DNA of 64,000 nucleotides, taken from positions 102,566,948-102,630,947 of the forward strand of contig NC_092224.1 in the NCBI RefSeq assembly GCF_036320965.1, in the 5' to 3' direction. The notes beneath the pieces are model-generated. The model searched no databases, had not been told where the DNA came from, and saw nothing but the letters and a program-made list of their open reading frames with translations. The stretch comes from Panulirus ornatus. Lineage: Eukaryota; Arthropoda; Malacostraca; Decapoda; Palinuridae. Position 1 is the first letter of the stretch. Each line of letters begins with the position of its first letter. A program made the position numbers and the translations under genes. Shown piece by piece: positions 54,113 through 64,000 of the stretch.

Positions 54113-57100
54113 TGGCAGGACGTCCTCACATGTACTACTATTACTCTAGGGAGGCACATGTGTTAGCACATGTGTGAACCCCTGTGTTACTCTAGGGAGT
54201 ATCGTGTGGAAGGATGTCCTCACATGTACCCCAATGTTACTCTAGGGAGGCGCATGTAGTAGGATATCCTCACTAGTACCTCTGCGTTATTCTAGTGAGG
54301 GGAACGTAGCACGACGTCCTCACTTGTACCTCTGTGTTAATCTAAGGAGGGGTGTCAGGCAGGACATTCGCACATTTGCCCCTGTATTACTTTAGGGAGG
54401 GGCATATGGCAAGATGTTATTCTAGGAAGGGACAGTTGGAAGGACGTCCTCCCATGTACACCTGCGTTACTCTATGTAGGTGCATGTTGCAGGACGTCCT
54501 CACTTGTACCTGTTTATTACTCTTGATAGGCACATGTGGCAAGACATCCTTGAATGTACCTTTTTCACATTAGGGAGGAGCATGTGGTTGGAAGTCCTCA
54601 CATTTACTCATGTGTTAATCTAGGGAGGCGCTTTTGGCAGGGTTTCCTCACATGTGCCTCTGTGTTTCTCTATAGAGGGGCATATGTCAGGAAGTCATCG
54701 GAAGTACCCCTGTGCAACTCTAGGGAGGCGCATGTGCCAGGCCGTCCTACCATTTGCACCTTTGTTACTCTAAGGAGGCACATATAGCAGGGCGTCCTCA
54801 CATGTACCCCTATTTTACTTTAGGGAGGCGTCTGTTGGAGGACCTTTTTACATATGCCCCTGTATTACTCTAGGGAGGGGCATGTGGCAGGATGTATTCA
54901 CATTACCTTTCTGTTTCTCTACGGAGGCGCGTGTGGCAGAGTCTTTCCATGTGCCTCTGTGTTACTCTAGAGAGGAGCATGTGGCAACACTTCCTTACAA
55001 TTGCCCCTTTGTTACTCTGTGTAGGGCGTATGCAGCAGGACGTTCTCACATGTTCTCCTGTGTTACTTTGGGGACCCGCAAGCGGCAGGATGTCCTCACA
55101 TGTACCCTTGAGACAATCAAAGGAGGTACGTATAGCAGGACGTTCTCGTATGCACCTCTGTGTTACTCTAGTGAGGTGCATGCGATGCAATGTCATCACA
55201 TGTACCCATGCGTTTTACTCTAGGGAGGCGCATGCGTTAGGACGTCCTCGCGTGAACCTCATTGTTTCTCTAGGGAGGTGGGTGTGGAGGGACGTCTTTG
55301 TATGTACCCAGTGTTATCCTAAGCAGGCGCATATGGCAGGACGTCCTTACATGTTACTCTTGGGAGGGGCATGTGGCATCACGTCTTCACATGTACCTTT
55401 GTGTTATTCTACGGAGGGCATGTGTCAGAACATCATCACATGTACTGCTGTTTTTCTCTATGTAGGCGCATGCGGCAAGGCGTCCTCACATGTACCTCTT
55501 TGTTACTCTTCTGAGGCGCAATAGCAGGATGTTTCAACATGTACTTCTGTGATTTTCTGTGTAGACACATAAGGGAGGAAGTCCTTACATATGCCCTTGA
55601 GTTGCTCTAGGGAGGCCCATGTGGCAGGACGTCCTCAAATGTACCTCTTTGTTACACTTGGGAGCTATATGCAGCAGGACGTCTTTATATTTTTTACTCT
55701 TGGGGGGCTTTTGTGGCAGGAGGTCATCACATGTGCCCTGTGCTATTCTAGGGAGGCGCATGTGACAGGCCGTCCTACCGTGTGCCCTTCTGTTACTATA
55801 AGGAGAAGCATGTGGCAGGACATCCTCACATGTACCCCTTTGTTACTTAAGGAAGGCGCATGTGGCAGGACGTGCTCACATATAACCTTGTGTTTCTCCA
55901 GGGAAAGACATATGGCATGACGTTTTCACATGTACCCTTATGTAACTCTAAGAATGCAAATGTGGCAGTTCTTTCTCACATGTACCCCTGTGTTACTCTA
56001 GGGGGCACATATAACAGGACGTATTATTCTAAGGAAGCGTATGTGGCACTACCTCCTCACATGAACCCCTGAGTTACTCTAGGGGGCGCATGTGGGAGGA
56101 CGTCCTAAAATGTATCCTTGTGTTACTCCTGGGAGGTGGATGTGGCACGATTTCCTCACATGTACCTCTGCGTTACTCAAGGCAGGCGCATTTGGCAGGA
56201 TGTCCACGCATCTGGCGATGTGTTATTCTAGGAAGATGCACTTGTTACTCCAGGGAGGGGCAAGTGGCAGCACGTCAACATATGTGCCCCTCTGTTGCTC
56301 TAGCGAAGCGCGTGTGGCAGGATATCCACACACGTAACCCTTTGTTTCTTTAGGAAAGGACATTTGGCAGGACGTCTTTACCTGTACCTACCTCTGTGTT
56401 ACTCTATCAAGGCTCATTTGGTGCAACGTCCTCAGATTTACCCGTGTTAATCTAAGGTGGCTCTTGTGGCAGGACGTCCTCACATTTACCCCTTTGTTAC
56501 AGTAAGTAGGCGTATGCAGCAAGACGTTCTAAACTGTGCCCATCTCTTTAGGGAGGCGCAAGTAGCAGAATATCCTCATATATACCTATGTGTTACTTTA
56601 AAAGGCGCATGTGAAAGGACGTCCTACATGTACCTTTATGTTTCTCTAGGGAAGGGCATGTGGCAGGACGTCCTCACATGTACTTCTGTGTTACATTAGG
56701 GAGGGGCATATGGTAAAACGTACTTATATATACCTCTGTGTTACTCTAGGGAGGCACATGTGATAGGAAGTTCTCACATGTACGTATGTGTTTTTCTAGG
56801 GAGGCGCAAGTGGTACGACATCCTCGTATACACCCCTTGTGTTACTCGGGACGTGCATGTGGCAGGACGTCCTTACATGTACCCCTTTGTTACTGAACGG
56901 AGACACTTGTGGCAAGACGTCCTCATGTGTACCCATGTGTTACTCTAGGAAGGCGCATGTGTTAGAACGTCCTCACGTGAACCCCAATGTTAGTATAGGG
57001 GGTGGGTGTGGAAGGAGGTCTTTATATGTACACCGGTGTTATTCTAAAGAGGCGCTTGTGTCAAGATGTCCTAACAAGTACCTCTGTGCTAGTCTAGGGC

Positions 57101-58405
57101 AGGGAATGTGGCATGACGTCCTCACATGTAGCTCTGTGTTACTCCTTGGATATGCATGTGGCAGGACGTCTTTACATGTACCTTTGTTTTATCATAGGCC
57201 TGGGTATGTGGCAGGACATGTACCTCTGTGTTTCTCAATGTAGGTGCATATGGCAAGACGTCCTAACACGCACCTCTTTGTTACTCAGGCAAGTGTGTTA
57301 CTCTAAGGAGGCCCATGTGGCTGGACTTCCTCGAATTTAAAATTTTTGTTACTCAGGGAAGTGCATTTAGCAGGAGGTCCTCACATGTGCCCCTGTGTTA
57401 CTCTATGGAGGCGCATATATCAGGAAGTCCTTGGAAGTACCCCTGTGCTATTCTAAGGAGGCGCATGTGACAGAACGTTCTCACATGTAACCCTATGTTA
57501 CTCTAGAAAGAGGCTTGTGGCAGGATGTCCTCATATGTACCTCTGTGTTGCTCTAGGAAAGGGCGTGTGGCACGACATCCTCACATGTACATCTGTGTTA
57601 CTCTTGGGATGTACATGTGGTAGAACGTTCTCACATTTGCCCCTTTGTTACTCTAAGGAGGCATGTATGTGGCAGGATATCCTCAAATGTACCTTTGTGA
57701 TTCTCTAGAGAGAGGCATGTGACAATACGTCCTCATTATCGCAGGACGTCTTCACATGTACTTTTGTGTTACACTGGGGAGGGGCATGTGGTAAAATGTC
57801 CTCATATGTACCTCTGTGTTATTCTATGGAGCCACGTGTTATAGGATGTCCTACGATGTACGTATGTGTTACTCTAGGGAGGTGCATATGGCATGACGTC
57901 CTCATATATACCCTTGTGCTACTCTAGGGAGGTGCATGAGGCAAGACATTTACCACTTTGTTTCTTTACGGAGGCACCTGTGGCAGGACTTCCTCACATG
58001 TACCCCTCTATTACTCTAGGAAGGTGCATGTGGAAGGACGTAGTCACATATGCCTCTGCGTTACTCTAGGTTGACCACGTGGGGCAGGACGTTTTTACAT
58101 ATGCCCCTGTGTTACTCTAAGGAGGGGCATGTGGAAGGTAGTACTCACATGTATCTCTGTCTTACTCTACGGAGGAGCCTGTGGCAGGAAGTCTTTACAC
58201 ATGCCTCTGTTTTTCTCTAGGGAGGCGCATGTGGCAGGACTTCCTCGTATATACATCTGTGTTACTCTCGCGAGGCTCATGTGGTAAAACGTCCTAGCAT
58301 GTCCCCTTGTGTTGATATAGGGAGACGCGTGTACTTCTGTGTTACTCTAGGATGAGGCATCAGGTAGGACGTCCTCACATGTGTCCCAGTGTTACTCTAG
58401 GAAGG
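54113..58405. repeat. Minisatellite block, second copy of the 4.29-kb duplication
   Basis: Direct repeat of 49820-54112 at an offset of 4293-4294 bp. Its end (58241-58405) reads cleanly as minisatellite units, unlike the corresponding end of the first copy. Confidence 0.85.
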
Positions 58406-59212
58406 AACATGTGGCAGGACGTCCTCACATGTACCCATCTAGGGAGATGCACATGGCAGGATGATCTCACATTTGCCCCTCTGTTACTGTATGTTTACAT
58501 GCTTACATGAGAAAGACAGATAACAGAAGGCCTGATTGGCCCACGACTGAGTTGTCTGAAAAAAGAAAAGATGATCTAACTTGACAAGAAAAATTTGATT
58601 CCGCTCAGTAATTTCTTTAAGCTATCACCAACTCCCCGCTGCTGCACCTTAGCCTTTTAGTTTCTTCGCTACTTCTGTTGCTTATACGTTTAGTTCTGGC
58701 GTTTTTCTCAAAGTATTCGTGAATTTTATAAAATATTTTTCTAAATGACTTTTAAAGGTATTTATAGTTTTAGCATTCACTACGGCTAGCGGTAACTTCT
58801 TCTAGAGCTCAACACACCTATAGGAAGAGAAGCTTTTTCCGACGTCCCTGCTACATCTTTTAGCTTTGAGTCTTACCCCATTTGTCCAAGTAACCGTATT
58901 TTCTTGTATTTCGAAAAGATGCTCGTAGTCTACTTTATCAAATTTGTTCAGAATTTTGAACACTTGGATTAAGTCGTCTCGAAGTCTACGTTTTTTTAGG
59001 GAGAAGAGATCCAGTCGTTTTAGCCTCTCTTCGTATGCCAGATTTCTAAAGGATAGGATTAATTTTGTCGCGCGTCTTTGTACTTGCTCTGTTTTTTCCT
59101 CGTCTTTTTGATAGTCCGGAGACCAGAACTGGACTGCATATTCAAGGTGTGGTCTTACTGGAGAGTTATAGATTGTGAGAAAAATATCTGGTGTCTCATA
59201 ATCTATGAAACC

Positions 59213-59581
59213 TTACATTTGGTTACCATTTTTACTTGCTGCTTGACGCTGTTTAGTGTGTTTCAAATTGTTGCTAATGACAGCTCCAAGGTCCTTTTCT
59301 TTATTTACTTTAGTTAGAGAGTTTCCGAATTGTTTGAAATCGTAACCTATATTCTTGTCTCCAAAGTGCATAACTTTGCACCTGTCTGCATCAAAGTTCA
59401 TTTGCCGTCTGTCTGACCACTCTGCTAGTAAGTTAAGATCTCTTGGAATCATTTCGCAGTCCCGTCTGTTCACAGCTCTACCTTTTAGTTTAGTATCGTC
59501 AGCAAATTTGGAGATCTTAGATATGAGACCGAGTTCTAGGTCATTAATGTATATTGTGAAAAGAATTGGGTTTAGGACCAA
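59213..59581 (-). pseudogene. CR1-type LINE reverse transcriptase, motif C region
   Basis: The 122-codon frame starts at VLNPILFTIYINDLELG (motif B end) and includes KISKFADDTKL with the catalytic FADD, then LNLLAEWSDRRQMNFDADRC and KVMHFGDKN, and KEKDLGAVISNNLKHTKQ. These are hallmark blocks of CR1-like RTs. Motif B proper and the fingers lie upstream in other frames (59590-60100), broken by stops. Confidence 0.82.
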
Positions 59582-60532
59582 TCGTTACGTCTAGCCAATC
59601 TGAGGCTTCGCCGTTTAATACTACACGCTGCTCTCTTCCGGTAAACCAGTCTCTGATCCATGTACAGATTTCATCACCGATTCTGTGTGCTTGAAATTTA
59701 CGTAAAAGTCTCTTGTGAAGTACTTTATTGAAAGCCTTTTGGAAATCTAAAAATTACAACACATGGTAATTTTTTGTACCATCTCGGAAGAATAACATTT
59801 AATAATTCCAGAAAATTCGTCAGGCAGGATCTTCTACAGCCGAAACTGTGTTAGTTTCCGATATAATTTTGTGTTCTTCCAGAAACGCGACAATTTTATC
59901 TTGTATTATTTCATTCCCTCATTTTGCTTAACACTGACGTAAGGCTAATTGGACGGTAGTTCAAGGCACACTATTTTTCTCCTTTTTTATATATAGGAGT
60001 AACATTTGCTAGTTTCTAGTCAGTTGGCACCTGACCATCCGATAGCTAATTGTTGAATATTTTTGTCATGGGGTATATCAGCTGTCTCCTGACCTGCTTT
60101 AAAATCTTGGAGCTATGTTATCTGGGCCGTTGGATTTGTTGTTTTAATTGGTCCAGGTATCTAAGTACTTCAGAGCTCTGAATTTTAATAACCCTCAACT
60201 CTTCTTCATCAGTTTCTTGAAACATTTGCGTTGGTTGTGGTATTCGAGATGTTTCTTCAACTGTGCATACGGAGTTAAAAGAATAATTTAGTATGGTAGC
60301 CATTTCCTTGTCGTCAGTAGTTAATGTGTCATGCTCTTTTTGTAATGGTCTAATTCCTTCTTTTAATGTCTTTCTTTGTCTTATATATTTGAAGAATTAC
60401 TTTGGATTATTGTTGACTTTGAAAGATATTCTTTTTTCTTCGTAGTGCTTACTCTGTCTAATGACCTTACACTCTCTTTAGATTTTGTTTAATTTCTGAC
60501 GATTTTCATCGGCTCTCATCGATATGAATTTC

Positions 60533-60844
60533 TTATATATTTCCTTTCTGCGAATTAGTCCTATTTCTCCTATTCATCCATGGTAGTTTTGAAATATTGC
60601 GAGTTCTCTTCATAATTCGTGGAATATGTTTATTTTCAATCTTGAGTAGTGTGTTTTTATAATCCTTCCACATATCCTCTGCTATGTAAACGTCAAGAAG
60701 TTTTGTCCAAATGGCACTGCGAATTTTTGGTCTATGTTTTTCAAATTTTGCTCGCCTGTAATCTGGGATTAAGAGTTTGTTGTCATTTATTTCATAATCT
60801 AAATTCATCTCGGATCTAATCAAACTGTGATCACTGTTTGACAA
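60533..60844 (-). pseudogene. CR1-type LINE endonuclease end and linker
   Basis: The 103-codon frame opens with SNSDHSLI, the catalytic Ser-Asp-His signature at the C-terminus of APE-type endonucleases. It is followed by YRRAKFEKHRPKIRSAIWTK and LPWMNRRNRTN, the usual link to the RT. Upstream endonuclease blocks can be read in pieces between 60850 and 61400, interrupted by stops. Confidence 0.78.
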
Positions 60845-61868
60845 ACTTTCGCCTACTTAGCAATAGTTGATTAAATTTGTGTCACTGGTGAAGACAAGAT
60901 CAAGAATGTTTTTACCTCTAGTTGGCTTTTTAATCAACTGTTTTAGAAAAGTGTCTTCAACCAGTTCCGTTAGTCTCGTTCCCTCTCAGTCACCTGTTAA
61001 CGTGTTCCAGTTTATGTTTGGACTGTTGAAGTCTCATACCATTATAATCTCTTTACTGTTTATCATAGTTTTGATTTCATTTCATAATTTCTTATCGTCG
61101 TCTTCTTTTTGCTTAGGAGGTCTGTGAATATCGCCGAGACGTTGTTTACTTTTGATTTTGTCGGTAATGTCGATATAAAGAAAGTCGTCAGTGTGTGTGT
61201 GTCTACTTTGCTTATCTTAATAGCACTTAGATTGTTATCAACGTAGATCAGAAGTCCACCACCTACCCTGGATAAGCGATCTTTCGTAAATACTTTGTAT
61301 CCGGGTATTGCTAACTCGGCGATTAAGTGTTTATTCTCAGAGTTTATCCACGTTTCTGAGATTGCAATGATGTTCAGTTTTCAGTAACTGCATAGGATGT
61401 AAGTTCATCGCGTTTCGTAACAATGTTCCGGCCATATGCGTATATTAAACTTATTTTCTCTGAGTTGCATTCTGAACTAAATTTGCTTTTTACAGTCGGT
61501 ATGTGTGTTTGTATAATCATTGTTAATGCCTCTGTGTACAGCAGAGGGAGAGAGACGGTTCTCCGTTTGTTTTGGGTTGACCACCTCACTCTGACCCTCC
61601 CGCACTGGACCCTGCCAGAATCGTTCTCAAAAGTAACCTGAGAGTTGACCTGTAGCTGTCCTAACCCGCTACTTATAATGCCAGAGTTGTCCCCAACTGA
61701 CCCTACTTGACAATTCTTTGTTAATTCCTTTGTCTGTGAGGTTACCGCTACTAGCCGGGGATCCCTAACGCCAAGGTCCCATCCATCCTCTACCTTGTTC
61801 CTCAGATCCCGTTCACACTTAGATTACCCCCCCCCACACACACCCCCTACCCACCCCCGCACACCGAC

Positions 61869-62144
61869 CTACCACCACAGCGACTCCCTCCCCTCCCCCA
61901 CTCTCCCAGCTCCTTCGTTAGCTAGACCGGGATTTGCTCTCCTGAGTAGTTTATATCTATCGAAATAAGGCCTAATAGTCTCGTCCAGTACTCTCCCAAG
62001 TCGGGTTTTCCATATTCCAGTTAAGGTAAGACCATCTCTAACGTAGAGAGATCTATCATGACTAAAATGGTCCCACAGGTCTATACTAATCACAATATCC
62101 TTCTCCCTATAGAGAGCTCCGATTCTTCTGTTTATCCCCAGCAT
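61869..62144 (-). pseudogene. ORF1 esterase-like (SGNH) C-terminal remnant
   Basis: The 91-codon frame has LGINRRIGALYREKDIVISI, DLWDHFSHDRSLYVRDGLTL and RLGRVLDETIRPYF. This resembles the last conserved block of SGNH esterases (D-G-x-H-L followed by a helix), which many CR1-group LINEs carry in ORF1. The expected catalytic His is Thr (RDGLTL), so it is inactive. Its place directly upstream of the endonuclease on the same strand fits ORF1. Assignment is by motif only. Confidence 0.5.
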
Positions 62145-62172
62145 TCCTCTGAGGAATCGACATCACAGCAAT

Positions 62173-62890
62173 CCCTATATCATGAGACGTATGTGGCAGG
62201 AATTTCTCAGCTGTGCCCCTATATTACTCTAGGGAGGCGGAAGTGGCAAAATGTCTTCAAATGAACCCTATGTTATTCTAGGAGGCGCATTTGATAGGAA
62301 GTCCTCACATGTACCTCTTTGTCACTCTAGGGAAGTGTACGTGGCAAGATGTCCTCATATGTATTTCTGTGGAGAGGCTTACAGCAGTACGTCCCCATAT
62401 GTTTATCTGTGTTACTCTAGGGAGGGTGCCTCTCGCAGGACGTCCTCACATGTATTTCTGTGTTACATTAAGGAGACGTATGTAGTAAAACTTCCTCATA
62501 TGCACCTTTCTCTTACTCTAGGAAGGATCGTGTCATAAGGATGTCCTAATGTATACGTATATTGTACTCTAGGGAGGCGCTTGTGGCATGATCCCCTCAT
62601 ACATTCTTTTTTGTTACTTTAGGGAGGTACATGAGGAAGGGCGTCCTCATACGTACACTTTTATTTCTTTATATACAGAGGCACATGTGGCAAGATGTCC
62701 TCACGTGTACTCCACAATTACTCTAGGGAGGGACATGTGGCAAGACGTACTCACCTGTACCTCTGTGTTACTCTAGCGAAGTTCATGAGGTACATCGTCC
62801 TCACAGATACCCTTGCGTTGATATAGGGAGGCGCAGGCGCTGGTTGATCCTCATATATACCCCTGTGTTACTCTGGGCAAATGGCAGGAC
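62173..62890. repeat. 50-bp minisatellite, about 14 units, resuming after the CR1 insertion
   Basis: Units resume at GAGACGTATGTGGCAGG. Left of the insertion the array stops at CTCTGTTACT, so the split falls inside one unit and a few bases (CTAGG) are missing. Units here are as diverged as those far to the left. The array ends at GGCAGGACG where a LINE begins. Confidence 0.88.
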
Positions 62891-64000
62891 GTGAGTGTGT
62901 TAGCAGCTTTGATGCACGAGACCGGGTTATAGTGATGGTTGATTTGAATGCAAAGATGGGTAATGTGGCAGTTGAGGGTATAATTGGCGCATATGGGGTG
63001 TTCAGTGTTGTAAATGGGAATGGTGAAGAGATTATAATTTTTTGTGATGAAAAAGGACTGGTGATTGGGAATACCTGGCTCAAAAAGAGAGATATACATA
63101 AGTATACGTATGTAAGTAGAAGAGATGGCTAGAGAGCGTTATTGGATCATGTGTTGATTGATAAGCGCGTGAAAGAGAGAATTTTAGGAGACATTTGAAT
63201 GATAATGTGCTGAAAGGGGCAACTGGAGAGATGTCTGATCATTATCTTGTGGAGGCGAAGGTGAAGATTTGTAGAGGTTTTCAGAAAAGAAAGGAGAATG
63301 TTGGGGTGAAGAGAGTGGTGAGAGTAAGTAAGCTTGGAAAGGAGACTTGTGTGAGGAAGTACCAGCAGAGATTGAGTGCAGAATGGAAAGTGGTGAGAGA
63401 AAATGAGGTAAGGGGAGGGGGGAGGAATGGGATGTATTTAGGGAAACAGTGATGGCTTGCGCAAAAGATACCTGTGGCATGAGAAAGGTGGGAGGTGGGC
63501 AGGTTAGAAAGGGTGTGAGTAGTAGGATGAAGAAGTAAAATTGCTAGTGAAAGAGAAGAGAGCAGCATTTGGACGATTTTTTTCAGGGAAATCGTGCAAA
63601 TGGCTGGAAGATATATAAAAGACAGAGGCATAAGGTCAAGAGAAAGGTGCAAGAGGTGAGGAAGAGGGCAAATGAGAGTTGGGATGAGAGAGTATCATTA
63701 AACTCTATGGAGAATAACAAGGTGTCTAGGAAGGAGGTATATAAAGTACGTAAGACAAGAGAGCAAATGGGAACATCAGTGAAGGGGGCTAATGGGGAAG
63801 TAATAACAACTAGTGGTGAAGTTATAAGGAGATGGAGTGAGTGTTTTGAAGGTTTGTTGAATGTGTTTCATGATAGGATGGCAGATGTAAAGTCTTTTGG
63901 TCGAGGTATTGTGCAAAGTGAGAGGGTCAGGGGGAACGGTTTGGTAAAATGAGAAGAGGTAGTGAAAGCTTTGCGGAAGTTGAAAGCCGGCAAGGCGGCG
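62891..64000 (+). mobile_element. RTE-like LINE, 5'-truncated in the endonuclease, runs off window
   Basis: Begins within ECVSSFDARDRVIVMVDLNA and continues through VLIDKRVKERI, MSDHYLVEAKVK (63195-63452 frame), the basic linker, [20 protein letters not shown] and RKLKAGKAA at the edge. Frames are 62881-63132, 63195-63452 and 63569-63952, split by TAG at about 63130 (CAG in sister copies) and frameshifts. SDH is intact, and GDLNA reads VDLNA. The RT core lies beyond the window. Confidence 0.83.

Larger units (their letters stand above)
45950..58489. repeat. 50-bp minisatellite array, about 250 units
   Basis: A unit of 50 bp repeats with moderate divergence between neighbours. It reads roughly TTACTCTAGGGAGGCGCATG, TGGCAGGACGTCC, TCACATGTACCCCTGTG. 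Each unit has a near-palindrome: arms CATGTG and CACATG around AGGAC|GTCCT, with an extra GC on the left side. Because 50 is not a multiple of three, all three plus-strand frames read the same cyclic 50-residue string (MWQDVLTC, SSHVPLCYSREAHVAGRPHM and so on), interrupted once per cycle by the TAG of CTCTAGGG. The scattered frames of 60-213 codons occur only where that TAG is mutated, so they are not genes. Confidence 0.9.
58490..62172 (-). mobile_element. CR1-type LINE, decayed, inserted in the minisatellite
   Basis: The minus strand reads an esterase-like ORF1 end (61869-62144), APE endonuclease (about 60800-61400), RT (about 59200-60100), the C-terminal RRATKLILSFRNLAYEERLKR block (59000-59080, 20-residue part shown) and a 3' UTR to about 58490. 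Many stops and frameshifts are present throughout. The combination of an SGNH-esterase-like ORF1 with this ORF2 points to the CR1/L2 group of LINEs. It is unrelated to the RTE-like family that dominates the window. Minisatellite units lie on both sides. Confidence 0.78.

Noticed and set aside
45950..58489. Dozens of frames of 60-213 codons in the 50-bp array, some cysteine-rich and repeat-like
   Set aside because: They are translations of the minisatellite in rotating phase, ending at the recurrent TAG of CTCTAGGG, with no consistent start or composition beyond the repeat.
45950..58489. CRISPR-like array
   Set aside because: Units are contiguous tandem repeats without unique spacers, and the context is eukaryotic.

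Overview
This window is eukaryotic repeat-rich DNA with no host protein-coding gene that I can recognise. Nearly every long reading frame belongs to a retroelement or is a by-product of simple repeats. The mixture (an RTE-type LINE ending in poly-A/(TA)n, Penelope-like elements (PLEs) with a GIY-YIG endonuclease, a tRNA-derived short repeat, long (TA)n tracts and a CR1-type LINE) suits an arthropod. My best guess is a decapod crustacean; this is inference, because no host gene confirms it. Two runs of exactly 100 N (34443-34542, 43306-43405) are scaffold gaps, and several stretches look like unpolished long-read sequence, so parts of the layout may be assembly products.

Region 1 (1-10.4 kb): several RTE-like LINE copies, mostly on the minus strand, each with its 3' end against a (TA)n tract and often with a 5' truncation that also ends in (TA)n. 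Between them (4714-7936) lies a PLE arranged head to head: a nearly complete minus-strand element joined to a plus-strand GIY-YIG/3' fragment.

Region 2 (10.4-34.4 kb): a tandem higher-order array made from fused pieces of three elements. The basic module is: tRNA-like repeat, LINE endonuclease fragment (-), PLE N-terminal fragment (-), head-to-head junction, PLE GIY-YIG/3' fragment (+), sometimes followed by a full-length PLE (+) and a LINE (-). The module occurs five times with the same internal breakpoints. In four of the five the PLE and LINE pieces lie in one open frame of 371 or 440 codons. The PLE 3' regions carry a conserved 41-nt motif that fits the core of a type I hammerhead ribozyme.

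Region 3 (34.5-45 kb): older and noisier copies of the same LINE, a (TA)n tract of about 436 bp, and a gap at which the LINE flips strand at the same internal position. This looks like a palindromic or repeat-driven scaffold join. 45.0-45.95 kb holds nothing recognisable.

Region 4 (45.95-62.9 kb): a minisatellite with a 50-bp unit, about 250 units plus about 14 more, each built around an imperfect palindrome centred on AGGACGTCCT. A block of about 4.29 kb inside it is present twice almost without differences. A decayed CR1-type LINE (58.5-62.2 kb, minus) with an esterase-like ORF1 remnant interrupts the array. The window ends in another RTE-like LINE (62.9-64.0 kb, plus) that runs off the edge.

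No element here has a complete set of intact proteins. Three RTE-like RT frames of about 670 codons are open and keep the catalytic motifs, so the family was active recently.
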